Source of the DNA: a virus
Reading direction: 5' to 3' (one strand)
Length of the DNA: 61,364 bases
Virus record (IMG/VR): IMGVR_UViG_3300025892_000021
Location: 1-61,364 of that record
Shown: positions 40,501-48,434 of the stretch, piece after piece
How positions within the stretch are numbered: position 1 is the first letter of the stretch
How the letters are laid out: each line of letters begins with the position of its first letter
Translations under genes and position numbers: made by a program
Notes under the pieces: generated by a model
What the model was told of the DNA's origin: nothing
The model's database searches: none
The model's input: only the letters and a program-made list of their open reading frames with translations

Positions 40501-43053
40501 CTATCTTAAATCAGATAATTTCATATAAATTTTCTCATCTACTATACTGGCTTCGTTCAAAAAAAGAACATCGTCACCTTTTGATCCTAGCAATAAAACT
40601 ATATTGTCTTTTTCTGGAATCTTAGATTTACTTTTAAATTTAGAAAGTTTTTTGTCTCTTCCGTCAACCATAATTGCATTGTACCTGCCGAATTCATCAC
40701 TTACGGAAAGTCTCATATAATCATTTCCATTTTTGCTTTTTCTACATATGACATCATCTACAACTGCAATATATTTAGAAATTTTATTTTTTTCACAAGA
40801 GTAAAAATAAGAAGAATCATTTAACCTCTCTGCCTGATCTCCGAATGAATCTCTCAGTGAATTACTATAGCTAAAACCTAATAAGGATTTTTCAAAATAC
40901 CAATTAGCGAAATCTTCATATTTTCTATTTTTATCATAAATTAATTTATAATTTTTATAATTTTTCTTCAAAGTTTCAAATCTTTTTTCTGGCATTATTG
41001 GTCTTTTGTCATCGCCTATTAAATTATTTGATACTGCATCATGAACGGAATTTAATATATCATAATTATATTTTTCTCCAAGAGAAATAAAATTTCTCTT
41101 TTCCCTTTCTGTTAGAAGGTTAAAAACTTGAGCTTCTAAAACTAACCTTGGCCTGTTTGTCTTGTAGCTAGATAATGACCCAGCTTGAATTAATGCAGAA
41201 AGAATTCCTATATTTAGACCAGCAGATTTAGCCGCCAAAAATATATCATACTTGTTAGGTTTTTCTGAATCTCTAAAATCTTTTAATGCAGATAAAGATT
41301 TTTCGCTAATACCTTTTACACTATTTAGTCCAAACCTTATGTCTTTACCTTCTATTGTAAAATCCATTTCGGAAAGGGATAAATCTGGAGACAATAATTT
41401 TATATTAAAATACGATAACTCTTGGCATATTTTATTTATTTCTTGTTGGGGAGAAGGTTCATATTTAGTCATTTTCAACAAGCTAAGAAAAAACTCTTGA
41501 GGATGGTTAAATTTTAAATAACAAGTCCAAGCTGATAATATTGAGTAAGATATTGAGTGGCTTTTATTGAAAGAATAATTAGCGCTATCTTCAGCAACTT
41601 TCCATAAAACATTGCCAACTTCTTCGTCTAGCTTATTTTTTAATATCATTTTTGATATTTTTTCTCTCCATTTAGGCATTTCTTCTACTTTCTTTTTGCC
41701 CACTATCCTTCTTAGTTGCTCAGACTCATCTAAAGTAAAGCCAACTTTAACAGCCATCTTCATTAGCTGCTCTTGATAAAGAGGAATTCCACCAGTATAA
41801 CTTAATACATCATCAAAAAAAGAATTAACACTTTGAAAGTCTCCAGTTTCAGAATACCTTTGATAATAATCCATGAAATCCATAGCTCCTGGCCTTGCTA
41901 TCGCAATAACAGCACTTAACTCCTCAAGGTTTTTAGGTTTTATTTTTTTACAGACCATATAATTTGCATCCGCTTCAATTTGAAATAATCCATGAGGAGT
42001 TCTAAGCTCTTTAAAGTGATGGTATATTCTATTACAAGAAAGATCAATATCTTCTGGATTTAAATTAATTTGATTACATGTGTCATGAATAGCGGATAAG
42101 GTTCTCAGTCCTAATATGTCAAATTTGACCATTAACTCGGCTACCCAGTTCATGTCATAGCCTGTTACTATTGAACCATCATTTGTTTTTTGTATCGGGC
42201 ATATTTCGGTTATTTCACTAAAAGATATTGCTATGCCTGAAGGGTGGACTCCAGTATTCTTTTTAAGTCCTTCTATTTTTCTTGAAATTTCATATATTAG
42301 TTTATTTTTATCACAAAAATCCTTAAACTCTACTGATGAAGAATAAGCTTCTTTTAATTTACAGACAATGCCGAAATTTTTTGGAATAAAATCACTTATA
42401 TTATTTACATCTTGCTCAGAAAGCTTTCCTACTATTTTCCCGCATTCTTTTGTACATAATTTACTGCTAAGAGTATTTAGAGTCAATATTTTAGAAGTTC
42501 TATTGGGGTGCTTCGACTCAATATAGTCAATAACTTTTTGCCTATGTTCGTAAGCTATATCGTTATCAACATCAGCCAACAAACTTCCATCTAAATATTT
42601 TATATTATTTTTTTCTATTATTTTTGCTCTGCTTTTTGATACGAATCTTTCAAAAAACAAATCATATTTTATTGGGTCAACTTTAGTGACTCCAATTAAA
42701 AAAAGAACTAAAGATCCCGCTGCAGACCCTCTTCCTGGGCCAGTAGGTATATTAGTTTCCTTGCAATAATTAATAACATCCCAATTTAAAAGTATGTAAT
42801 CAATAAACCCTAAATTAGATAAGACAGAAAGCTCTTCTTTTAATCTTTTCTTATAAACGGTTGATTTTTTAGAATTAGATAAATCTTTTTTGATAAATTC
42901 TGACTCACAAAGAGAAGTTAAGAACTCAAGATTAGAAGATTGTTTTGGGATGTTTAATTTTTTATAATATTTATCTTCAATTTCTAAACTAGGAAGTCTA
43001 ACTCCTGGAGGATGACAATCTTTATAACTGGAAAACTGTTCTGTAAAATTCAT
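40501..43053 (-). CDS. dnaE: DNA polymerase III alpha core, PHP domain absent
   Basis: 850 residues, short for DnaE because the N-terminal PHP domain is missing. Palm: TNIPTGPGRGSAAGSLVLFL, then LLADVDNDIAYEHRQKVIDY (catalytic Asp pair) and MVKFDILGLRTLSAIHD (third Asp). Later a fingers region with SYSILSAWTCYLKFNHPQEF, HhH-like IGILSALIQAGSL and an OB domain (KYIAVVDDVICRKSKNGNDY). The PHP-like domain is encoded 1.8 kb upstream. The core should polymerise if partnered; exonuclease activity would come from the adjacent gene, separated by 1 nt. Confidence 0.9.
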   Translation of the reverse strand: MNFTEQFSSYKDCHPPGVRLPSLEIEDKYYKKLNIPKQSSNLEFLTSLCESEFIKKDLSNSKKSTVYKKRLKEELSVLSNLGFIDYILLNWDVINYCKETNIPTGPGRGSAAGSLVLFLIGVTKVDPIKYDLFFERFVSKSRAKIIEKNNIKYLDGSLLADVDNDIAYEHRQKVIDYIESKHPNRTSKILTLNTLSSKLCTKECGKIVGKLSEQDVNNISDFIPKNFGIVCKLKEAYSSSVEFKDFCDKNKLIYEISRKIEGLKKNTGVHPSGIAISFSEITEICPIQKTNDGSIVTGYDMNWVAELMVKFDILGLRTLSAIHDTCNQINLNPEDIDLSCNRIYHHFKELRTPHGLFQIEADANYMVCKKIKPKNLEELSAVIAIARPGAMDFMDYYQRYSETGDFQSVNSFFDDVLSYTGGIPLYQEQLMKMAVKVGFTLDESEQLRRIVGKKKVEEMPKWREKISKMILKNKLDEEVGNVLWKVAEDSANYSFNKSHSISYSILSAWTCYLKFNHPQEFFLSLLKMTKYEPSPQQEINKICQELSYFNIKLLSPDLSLSEMDFTIEGKDIRFGLNSVKGISEKSLSALKDFRDSEKPNKYDIFLAAKSAGLNIGILSALIQAGSLSSYKTNRPRLVLEAQVFNLLTEREKRNFISLGEKYNYDILNSVHDAVSNNLIGDDKRPIMPEKRFETLKKNYKNYKLIYDKNRKYEDFANWYFEKSLLGFSYSNSLRDSFGDQAERLNDSSYFYSCEKNKISKYIAVVDDVICRKSKNGNDYMRLSVSDEFGRYNAIMVDGRDKKLSKFKSKSKIPEKDNIVLLLGSKGDDVLFLNEASIVDEKIYMKLSDLR

Positions 43054-43054
43054 A

Positions 43055-43696
43055 TTATATTTCTATTTGCCATATCATTTTATGATAAACTTCAAAAGTT
43101 TTTTCAACATCATAAAGAGCATCATGTAAAAAGTTTTCATCAAATTCTATACTATAATCTTTGCATAATTGTTTTAAGTTTGTTTTTACACCCCTAACTC
43201 TATGATGTAATAATTTATATTGCCATTCTATTAATTTAGAATCTTTTGAAAAGCTTATATCATTTTTCAAACCTCTAGCTATGCAATTTGTATCAATAAC
43301 TCTATTTATATAAGAATAATTAGAAGGCTTTTTTAGAAGTTTTCTATGCAAATTATGTATATAAACATCAAAACCTAAAACATTGTGACCAATAATAATG
43401 TATTCATCATTAAACAAATATTTTTCAAACTCTTCAAGAACATTATTTGCATCTTTTTTTAATCTATTATATTTAGATTTTGAAAACCCAGTTATTCTTG
43501 CTGCATCTGCGGACACTTTTAAATCATCCCAAGATATATAAAAATCTTTTTTATCTATGATTTTTTTTCCTTGGCATACCAAAAAACCCAATTGCCAAGG
43601 TTTGTTTGCAGTAAGACCTAGATTTAGGTTGCATGTTTCATAGTCAAAAATCAAATATTTTTGATTGTTTTTAAATCTTAAAAGATCTTCAGTCAT
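43055..43696 (-). CDS. dnaQ: DnaQ-like 3'-5' exonuclease
   Basis: 213 residues. DEDDh residues: YLIFDYETCNLNLG (Exo I), IIGHNVLGFDVYIHN (Exo II) and FLHDALYDVEKTF (Exo III, HxAxxD). This is the usual epsilon-type proofreading fold and would proofread the alpha core downstream, 1 nt away. The gene is co-translated with a 56-aa basic gene. Confidence 0.9.
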   Translation of the reverse strand: MTEDLLRFKNNQKYLIFDYETCNLNLGLTANKPWQLGFLVCQGKKIIDKKDFYISWDDLKVSADAARITGFSKSKYNRLKKDANNVLEEFEKYLFNDEYIIIGHNVLGFDVYIHNLHRKLLKKPSNYSYINRVIDTNCIARGLKNDISFSKDSKLIEWQYKLLHHRVRGVKTNLKQLCKDYSIEFDENFLHDALYDVEKTFEVYHKMIWQIEI

Positions 43697-43859
43697 TTTT
43701 GTTAAAAGCTTTTTTTAAATCTTCAATTAAATTAACCTTAGAGCCTTTGGGTAATTTTTGATACTCTTTTTTTAATCTCCTTAGCATTCTTTTATGCTCT
43801 GGCACTGAAGGATCATAGTTTATGATTTTTTTAAGTTCAGATGTTTTTTTCTTATTCAT
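43689..43859 (-). CDS. Small basic protein, 56 aa
   Basis: MNKKKTSELKKIINYDPSVP then EHKRMLRRLKKEYQKLPKGS and VNLIEDLKKAFNKND. The ATG forms an ATGA overlap with the GMP reductase-like stop and the stop overlaps the dnaQ start by 8 nt. Very basic; could bind nucleic acid or the polymerase. No family recognised. Confidence 0.65.
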   Translation of the reverse strand: MNKKKTSELKKIINYDPSVPEHKRMLRRLKKEYQKLPKGSKVNLIEDLKKAFNKND

Positions 43860-44890
43860 AATTGAATATAACGAACATCCTTAAAAGAATCAAGAGACTC
43901 TCCGCCAGAGTAACTAATAGAGCTTTGAAGATCTTGAGTGATTTCATTTAACTTTTCCCCATAAGTCATTCCATTATTTGGTATCTTGTTAAGCGTCCCT
44001 TCAATATTATTGTTGTGACCTTTATTTTCCGCACTAGCAGAACCGAAATAAGCCTTGTGATTTGCACCATTAATGTTGATTGTTGAAGCGGGGCTATCTG
44101 TGCAAGAAGCAAATAAACTACCAGCCATTACCATACTAGCTCCAGCTACTAATGCTTTTGCTATATCGCCATTGTTTTTTATTCCTCCATCTGCTATAAT
44201 TGGTATTTTTTTAGGTATGTCAAAATCTTTAGAAAATATTTTTGCTTTAAGAGTTATTTTTTCTAGAGAGGCATCTGATATCATAAATCCATCTTCTAAA
44301 TTAAAAGAAACATTAGCACATTTTTTTACACAAGTAAACATAGGCATTGTGAAGCCTGTTTTATCTTTTGTGGTGCAGGGACTTCCTTGACCTATTCCGA
44401 CTTTAATAATGTCAGCACCCCAAGCAGAAAGATCAGCCACCGCATCTGGGGTAGCAACATTACCTGCAATAATTTTTGCATCAGGAAGGTGCTTTTTGAT
44501 CCACTCGATCATTATCTTCATTCGTTTACAATGACCGTGAGCAATATCAATGGTTAAATAATCAATTCGATGACCCCTCTTGCTGATCTTTTGAATTGCC
44601 ATCTTGTCTGGAGCTTTAACTCCAACGCTAAATGAAATGTTATCCCAATCTTGGCTATTAGCGACATCTTCGGCCAGATCACGATCAAAACGATGCATAA
44701 TATAGAAGAAGCCGTGGGAACTCATCCACTCGCATGTACTGATATCTATGACAGACTTCATATTAGCAGGGATAATCGGTAATAAAAACTTTTTACCAAA
44801 AAGATTCACAGAAGGATTACAGTCAACTCTACTGTGAACCTCACTGTAATTAGGAATTAAACAAATATCTGAATATTTAAGAGCTTTCAT
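43856..44890 (-). CDS. guaC: GMP reductase / IMP dehydrogenase-type enzyme
   Basis: 344 residues, a TIM barrel without the CBS pair, as in GuaC. DIIKVGIGQGSPCTTKDKTG carries the catalytic Cys; RIDYLTIDIAHGHCKRM, AKIIAGNVATPDAV and PIIADGGIKNNGDIAKALVA fit the phosphate and NADPH sites. GuaC converts GMP to IMP with NADPH; IMP dehydrogenase does the reverse step via XMP. An unusual insertion (KCANVSFNLEDG to FDIPKK) follows the Cys loop. It is between the polymerase PHP and core genes, so it may shift purine pools during replication. Confidence 0.82.
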   Translation of the reverse strand: MKALKYSDICLIPNYSEVHSRVDCNPSVNLFGKKFLLPIIPANMKSVIDISTCEWMSSHGFFYIMHRFDRDLAEDVANSQDWDNISFSVGVKAPDKMAIQKISKRGHRIDYLTIDIAHGHCKRMKIMIEWIKKHLPDAKIIAGNVATPDAVADLSAWGADIIKVGIGQGSPCTTKDKTGFTMPMFTCVKKCANVSFNLEDGFMISDASLEKITLKAKIFSKDFDIPKKIPIIADGGIKNNGDIAKALVAGASMVMAGSLFASCTDSPASTININGANHKAYFGSASAENKGHNNNIEGTLNKIPNNGMTYGEKLNEITQDLQSSISYSGGESLDSFKDVRYIQL

Positions 44891-45647
44891 GTTCTAGGTA
44901 ACTTTCGAATGAAAATTCATCACTTGATGAATGATCTAAATTAGGACAATCTAAAGATCTGGCTCTAGCACCAAAACTTCTATTGCAAATACATTTATAA
45001 GTTTGGAAAGCTGCAAAATCTTTTTTCCTTTTATAAAAAATACTTTTAGTCAAATAAGTGTCATATTTATTTTTAATACAATATTCTTTTACTAAAGGTT
45101 CAACTATTAAATCGAAAGGTAGACCATTTCTTTCTATAAAAAATTGAGGCTTACAAAAAGAAAAATCAGGAATACAATTTTTAAAATTTAAACAATTATT
45201 AAATAAAAAAGAATCGTAAAAAGGAATAGCTAAAATTAAATCATCTGAGAAATAATCAGATAGATGTTTGTAATCTATTCTTCCCCATCCCTCTACATTT
45301 GCAAAACTATAAATTTTATTTAAAAGATTACAGCCTTTTTTATTTTTAGCAAAAATAATAATCTTACTGTCATCTGAATTTGAAGAGTCTTTTGGGTTTA
45401 CTAAACAATCTTGGCAAATTGAAATTCTTAAACCAAAAATTAAATTTATATTTAAAGATTCAGCATTTTTCAAAGCTTCTAGAAATCCTGTAAGACAATC
45501 TTCAACTAAGACGACATTTGTAAGATTATTACTTACGGCTATGTCAAATATACTATCGCTAGAATACTCGTCATTATCTGAACTAGGCAAATTCAGATTT
45601 AAAATACTTTTTCCTATGGAGAAATCAGACTTAAATAATGGAAGCAT
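44877..45647 (-). CDS. Stand-alone PHP-like domain of Pol III alpha
   Basis: 256 residues. SIFDIAVSNNLTNVVLVEDC, LTGFLEALKNAESLNINLIF then GLRISICQ follow the PHP start of DnaE (A...A-L-T-D...G-A-x-x-F...G-x-K-x-I-x-G-x-E), and residues near the end resemble the PHP-to-palm linker. The metal ligands HxH are absent (KSDFSIGKS), so it is probably structural. It would pair with the core at 40501-43053. The start is 6 nt after the -10 box. Confidence 0.6.
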   Translation of the reverse strand: MLPLFKSDFSIGKSILNLNLPSSDNDEYSSDSIFDIAVSNNLTNVVLVEDCLTGFLEALKNAESLNINLIFGLRISICQDCLVNPKDSSNSDDSKIIIFAKNKKGCNLLNKIYSFANVEGWGRIDYKHLSDYFSDDLILAIPFYDSFLFNNCLNFKNCIPDFSFCKPQFFIERNGLPFDLIVEPLVKEYCIKNKYDTYLTKSIFYKRKKDFAAFQTYKCICNRSFGARARSLDCPNLDHSSSDEFSFESYLEHESS

Positions 45648-45653
45648 TCATTT

Positions 45654-45683
45654 ACTATAACATGAATACATACATAATGTCAA
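45654..45683 (-). promoter_or_regulatory. Promoter for the polymerase unit, leaderless type
   Basis: TTGACA, 18-nt spacer, TATAGT, 6 nt to the ATG at 45647. It probably drives the PHP gene, GMP reductase, exonuclease, Pol core and Clp genes. Confidence 0.75.
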
Positions 45684-45689
45684 GTAAAA

Positions 45690-45971
45690 TTAAGTTATTA
45701 TTTTTCTTTTAAACTTCTGATCTCTTTCTAATTTGTCCATTTGTTGTGCTTGGACTTCGCCCTTATGTATAATTTTAATCGGTTTCTTTAGTTTTTTTTC
45801 AACTAAAGGGTCGTGACCGTAAATTTCTCTATATTCACTCTGAGTAGACTCAGGCGGCTCTGGAGTAGGCTCAGGTGGCTCAGGCGGCTCTGGAGTAGGC
45901 TCAGGTGGCTCAGGCGGCTCTGGAGTAGGCTCAGGTGGCTCAGGCGGCTCTTGGAGGCATTCGATCTTTAT
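45690..45971 (-). CDS. Pro/Glu-rich frameshift extension without own start
   Basis: A 93-codon open frame read as IKIECLQEPPEPPEP and on to KFKRKIIT. It has no ATG, GTG or TTG upstream within the open frame, and begins at an A10 run where the upstream gene ends (VKKK then TAA). A -1 slip would fuse it to the 355-aa membrane protein, giving about 448 residues. The extension has three perfect PPEPPEPTPE repeats plus a flanking partial copy, and a basic end. Confidence 0.55.
   Translation of the reverse strand: MKIECLQEPPEPPEPTPEPPEPPEPTPEPPEPPEPTPEPPESTQSEYREIYGHDPLVEKKLKKPIKIIHKGEVQAQQMDKLERDQKFKRKIIT
45862..45951. repeat. 30-bp tandem repeat, 3 copies
   Basis: Three exact copies of a 30-bp unit starting ggagtaggctcaggtggctc, with a degenerate partial copy before it. 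They encode PPEPPEPTPE-type repeats in the frameshift extension. Confidence 0.92.
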
Positions 45972-47035
45972 TTTTTTTTTACTGCAAATTGAGATGTAGC
46001 ACAGACTATCATCATTATAGCTAAAGGATCAAAGACAAAAATTATAACAATAATAATAATTCTTACTGCGTCAGATAAATTTATTTCAGAACCTGTAGAG
46101 TCACTAATAAGCTCAGCAACATATTTTACTGGGCCTACTTCAGTTTCTATCGCTAAATTTTTGTTAGACAATTCGAACTTTTCTAAATTCAATTTATCGA
46201 TTGATTCATATGCAATAGCGATTTGATTTTTATAACCACTTATCTCAGTAATGCTATCATCATCTACTTGGTAATCTTTATTTTCAAATTTTTGGATTTG
46301 ATCTCTAATTAAACCAACTTCAGTTTCTGCCTTTTTTCTTAAATAAGAAATATTTTCTGTATAAGAATTTATTTTTTCTTGAATACTTTCTCTTTCTTTT
46401 GATTGAGACTCCTCTAAGTCTTTTATTTTTTTGCCTTGGCTTGAAAATATCCCACCCTTTTCGCTTCGAACTAATGTTAATTGAGCATCAAGTTCAGATA
46501 AGCGAGTATCAAGAGATCTCATCGCTTCCTGATCTATCGAAATGTCTTTTTCCATTCTATCGTAAATAGATTGTATTTTTTCTACATTAGAATCTATAAT
46601 ATTTTTATCTCTATCTTCTACTGAATTATCTGCATCTTCTATCTTAGATATTAAAGATTCATTTCTTAAAATGGCTTGTTCTTCTCTAATTACTTTGGAA
46701 TCAATTTGTGAAACCTTGAGGTTTATAGATTCAGAAACACTTTGATGCTCTATATGAGCCTTACTTAAAAATCCAAAAATACCCATACTAGTAATTAGCA
46801 TTAGTACTATAATAGCAAAAGAGAGATACGACTTAGAGAAAAAAGATACAATTTTCCAATTCCTATGAGTCCAGACCGCACTAATGATCTTGGCTACTTC
46901 AAGAGCAATAGCCATAACTACAACAGCAGTTACAGCTCCTGGAAACATAGTCGCAATGCCAATAACACTAAAGAAAGCGGCAACAATAGACAGCCCTAAG
47001 GCTGATATAAGCAATAAAATATTTAATACTTTCAT
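45968..47035 (-). CDS. Membrane/coiled-coil phage protein
   Basis: Start taken at 47035 (MKVLNILLLISALGLSIVAA); 47050 is a longer alternative. Two to three spans at the N-terminus (GAVTAVVVMAIALEVAKIIS; YLSFAIIVLMLITSMGIFGF), a long charged coiled coil at about residues 100-270, and one last span IIIIVIIFVFDPLAIMMIVC. This plan is typical of a virion-associated or membrane phage protein of unknown role. It stops immediately after an A10 run that could shift ribosomes into the Pro/Glu-rich frame. Confidence 0.75.
   Translation of the reverse strand: MKVLNILLLISALGLSIVAAFFSVIGIATMFPGAVTAVVVMAIALEVAKIISAVWTHRNWKIVSFFSKSYLSFAIIVLMLITSMGIFGFLSKAHIEHQSVSESINLKVSQIDSKVIREEQAILRNESLISKIEDADNSVEDRDKNIIDSNVEKIQSIYDRMEKDISIDQEAMRSLDTRLSELDAQLTLVRSEKGGIFSSQGKKIKDLEESQSKERESIQEKINSYTENISYLRKKAETEVGLIRDQIQKFENKDYQVDDDSITEISGYKNQIAIAYESIDKLNLEKFELSNKNLAIETEVGPVKYVAELISDSTGSEINLSDAVRIIIIVIIFVFDPLAIMMIVCATSQFAVKKK
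45971..45980 (-). promoter_or_regulatory. A10 slippery run, candidate -1 frameshift
   Basis: On the minus strand GTA AAA AAA AAA TAA; ten adenines allow a -1 slip to ATA AAG ATC. The stop falls directly after the run, which favours slippage. A run-length sequencing error would give the same picture. Confidence 0.5.
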
Positions 47036-47084
47036 ATTATATATATACACAAATAAAAAAAATATAAAATTTTAAAAAAAAGTG

Positions 47085-47090
47085 TATAAT
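47085..47090 (+). promoter_or_regulatory. TATAAT box before plus-strand gene
   Basis: TATAAT lies 6 nt before the ATG at 47097, the same leaderless geometry as on the other strand. No good -35 is seen 17 nt upstream. Confidence 0.45.
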
Positions 47091-47096
47091 AGTATT

Positions 47097-48221
47097 ATGG
47101 GAGAACTTGATACATATATAGCAGAGAAATTTAGTTGTGTTGGACAATTTAACGGATTCCCTTTTCTATTAAAGGAGAAACCGTCTTATATAACTGGAGA
47201 AGGAATAGGGATGACTGGTACGAGAGCCCTTCAATCTACCGTAAATCATTATTGGAATCTGCAAAGCATACAAGCAGAATTCGTTATTAAAACTATAACA
47301 GTTCCAGCAGGATATGAATCTGGGTTTGCCTATTCAACAGGCATTGGTCAAGTAGGCGCAAATTTAAACACTGGTCATGTAGTTGGTGTTGAGTATGAAG
47401 TTGTAGATTCGTTTCTTGAAAGTGGGTTTGAACCATCTGATAGGCAATATTTTGAAGTAACTGGAGAGTCTCAAAGTCTCACTGTAGATAATTATGGTCT
47501 AATAAATGGAAGCGGGTCTGGGTACGCATCTTGTTTTGTTTCAAAAGAGCCTAATTTTTATGTCCCAATAACTATTCAGCCAGATAATACAGGAGCATTT
47601 TTAATTACAAATGAGTCTGGAGTGGCTGAGTATTTTCAAGGATTATCTGATTATGGTAATTATGAAAAATTTGAAATGAATATGATGTTCGATTACGGAA
47701 ATCAAACATCTGACGAAGTAGGAGGAGAGTTTAATAATATAGAGTATTATTCATTCCCTCAAACTGGATATATAGTTCCGAAACAAGGATGGAGTTTTGA
47801 AATTGAAGCTTCAAAAGTAAAAGGGTTTTATTATGAATATGAATATATAGATCCAGATTCAGTAAAACCTCAAGGGGGTTTGGTTATTAATAAAAATAAC
47901 CCCATGAAATTTATAGATTCTAGGCAAGGAACTAGTTTAATAGGAGAACCTTTGCCTGGTGGATCATCTCAATATATAGACACTAGAGATCAAAACGGAC
48001 TAGTTACATGTGGGCTTCCAGGACCTAAGAAAAATAGTTATACTGGCTCGACATTCAATCAAACATTCCCCAAAAAAGTTGCTAAAAAATCAAGGAGCGG
48101 CTCTAAGAAAAATAGAAAAGTTCCTACAGCTAGAAAAAAGAAAGTAAACGATAAAGTATCAGGAGGGGCTGCTAAATTCGTACCTAATTGGACTGTAAGC
48201 GGAATAAATCGAAAATTATGA
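47097..48221 (+). CDS. Large plus-strand protein with basic tail
   Basis: Start taken at ATG 47097 (MGELDTYIAEKFSC) because a TATAAT box sits 6 nt upstream; 47082 is also in frame. 374 residues, beta-rich and Gly/Asn/Ser-rich in the middle (SGFAYSTGIGQVGANLNTGH), ending in a Lys-rich tail (KKVAKKSRSGSKKNRKVPTA). The composition suggests a virion or surface protein, but no family is recognised. It is the second clear plus-strand gene. Confidence 0.65.
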   Translation: MGELDTYIAEKFSCVGQFNGFPFLLKEKPSYITGEGIGMTGTRALQSTVNHYWNLQSIQAEFVIKTITVPAGYESGFAYSTGIGQVGANLNTGHVVGVEYEVVDSFLESGFEPSDRQYFEVTGESQSLTVDNYGLINGSGSGYASCFVSKEPNFYVPITIQPDNTGAFLITNESGVAEYFQGLSDYGNYEKFEMNMMFDYGNQTSDEVGGEFNNIEYYSFPQTGYIVPKQGWSFEIEASKVKGFYYEYEYIDPDSVKPQGGLVINKNNPMKFIDSRQGTSLIGEPLPGGSSQYIDTRDQNGLVTCGLPGPKKNSYTGSTFNQTFPKKVAKKSRSGSKKNRKVPTARKKKVNDKVSGGAAKFVPNWTVSGINRKL

Positions 48222-48341
48222 TCTCTTCTTGATTGTCTGTTGTTTTGACTTGGGAAGTAAACCTTTTTTTAAAAGATTCGCGTATCGCTTTAAGCGATCT
48301 TCTCTATCTTTAGCTTCTTTCGATTCAACTTTCTTTGACAT
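48216..48341 (-). CDS. Small basic protein, 41 aa
   Basis: MSKKVESKEAKDREDRLKRY then ANLLKKGLLPKSKQQTIKKRS. Converges with the plus-strand gene, overlapping its stop. Very basic helix. Weak support because it is short. Confidence 0.5.
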   Translation of the reverse strand: MSKKVESKEAKDREDRLKRYANLLKKGLLPKSKQQTIKKRS

Positions 48342-48426
48342 GGAATTTAATATCTTGCCTTTTCTTTTTTAAGAGAAGATTTCCTTTAATGAAAACTAAA
48401 TTATTATTTTTTATTAAAACTGACAT
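48325..48426 (-). CDS. Small basic protein, 33 aa
   Basis: MSVLIKNNNLVFIKGNLLLKK and on to KFHVKES. It sits between the nuclease gene and the 41-aa gene with overlaps at the 3' side. Low confidence by length alone. Confidence 0.4.
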   Translation of the reverse strand: MSVLIKNNNLVFIKGNLLLKKKRQDIKFHVKES

Positions 48427-48434
48427 ATTATGTA

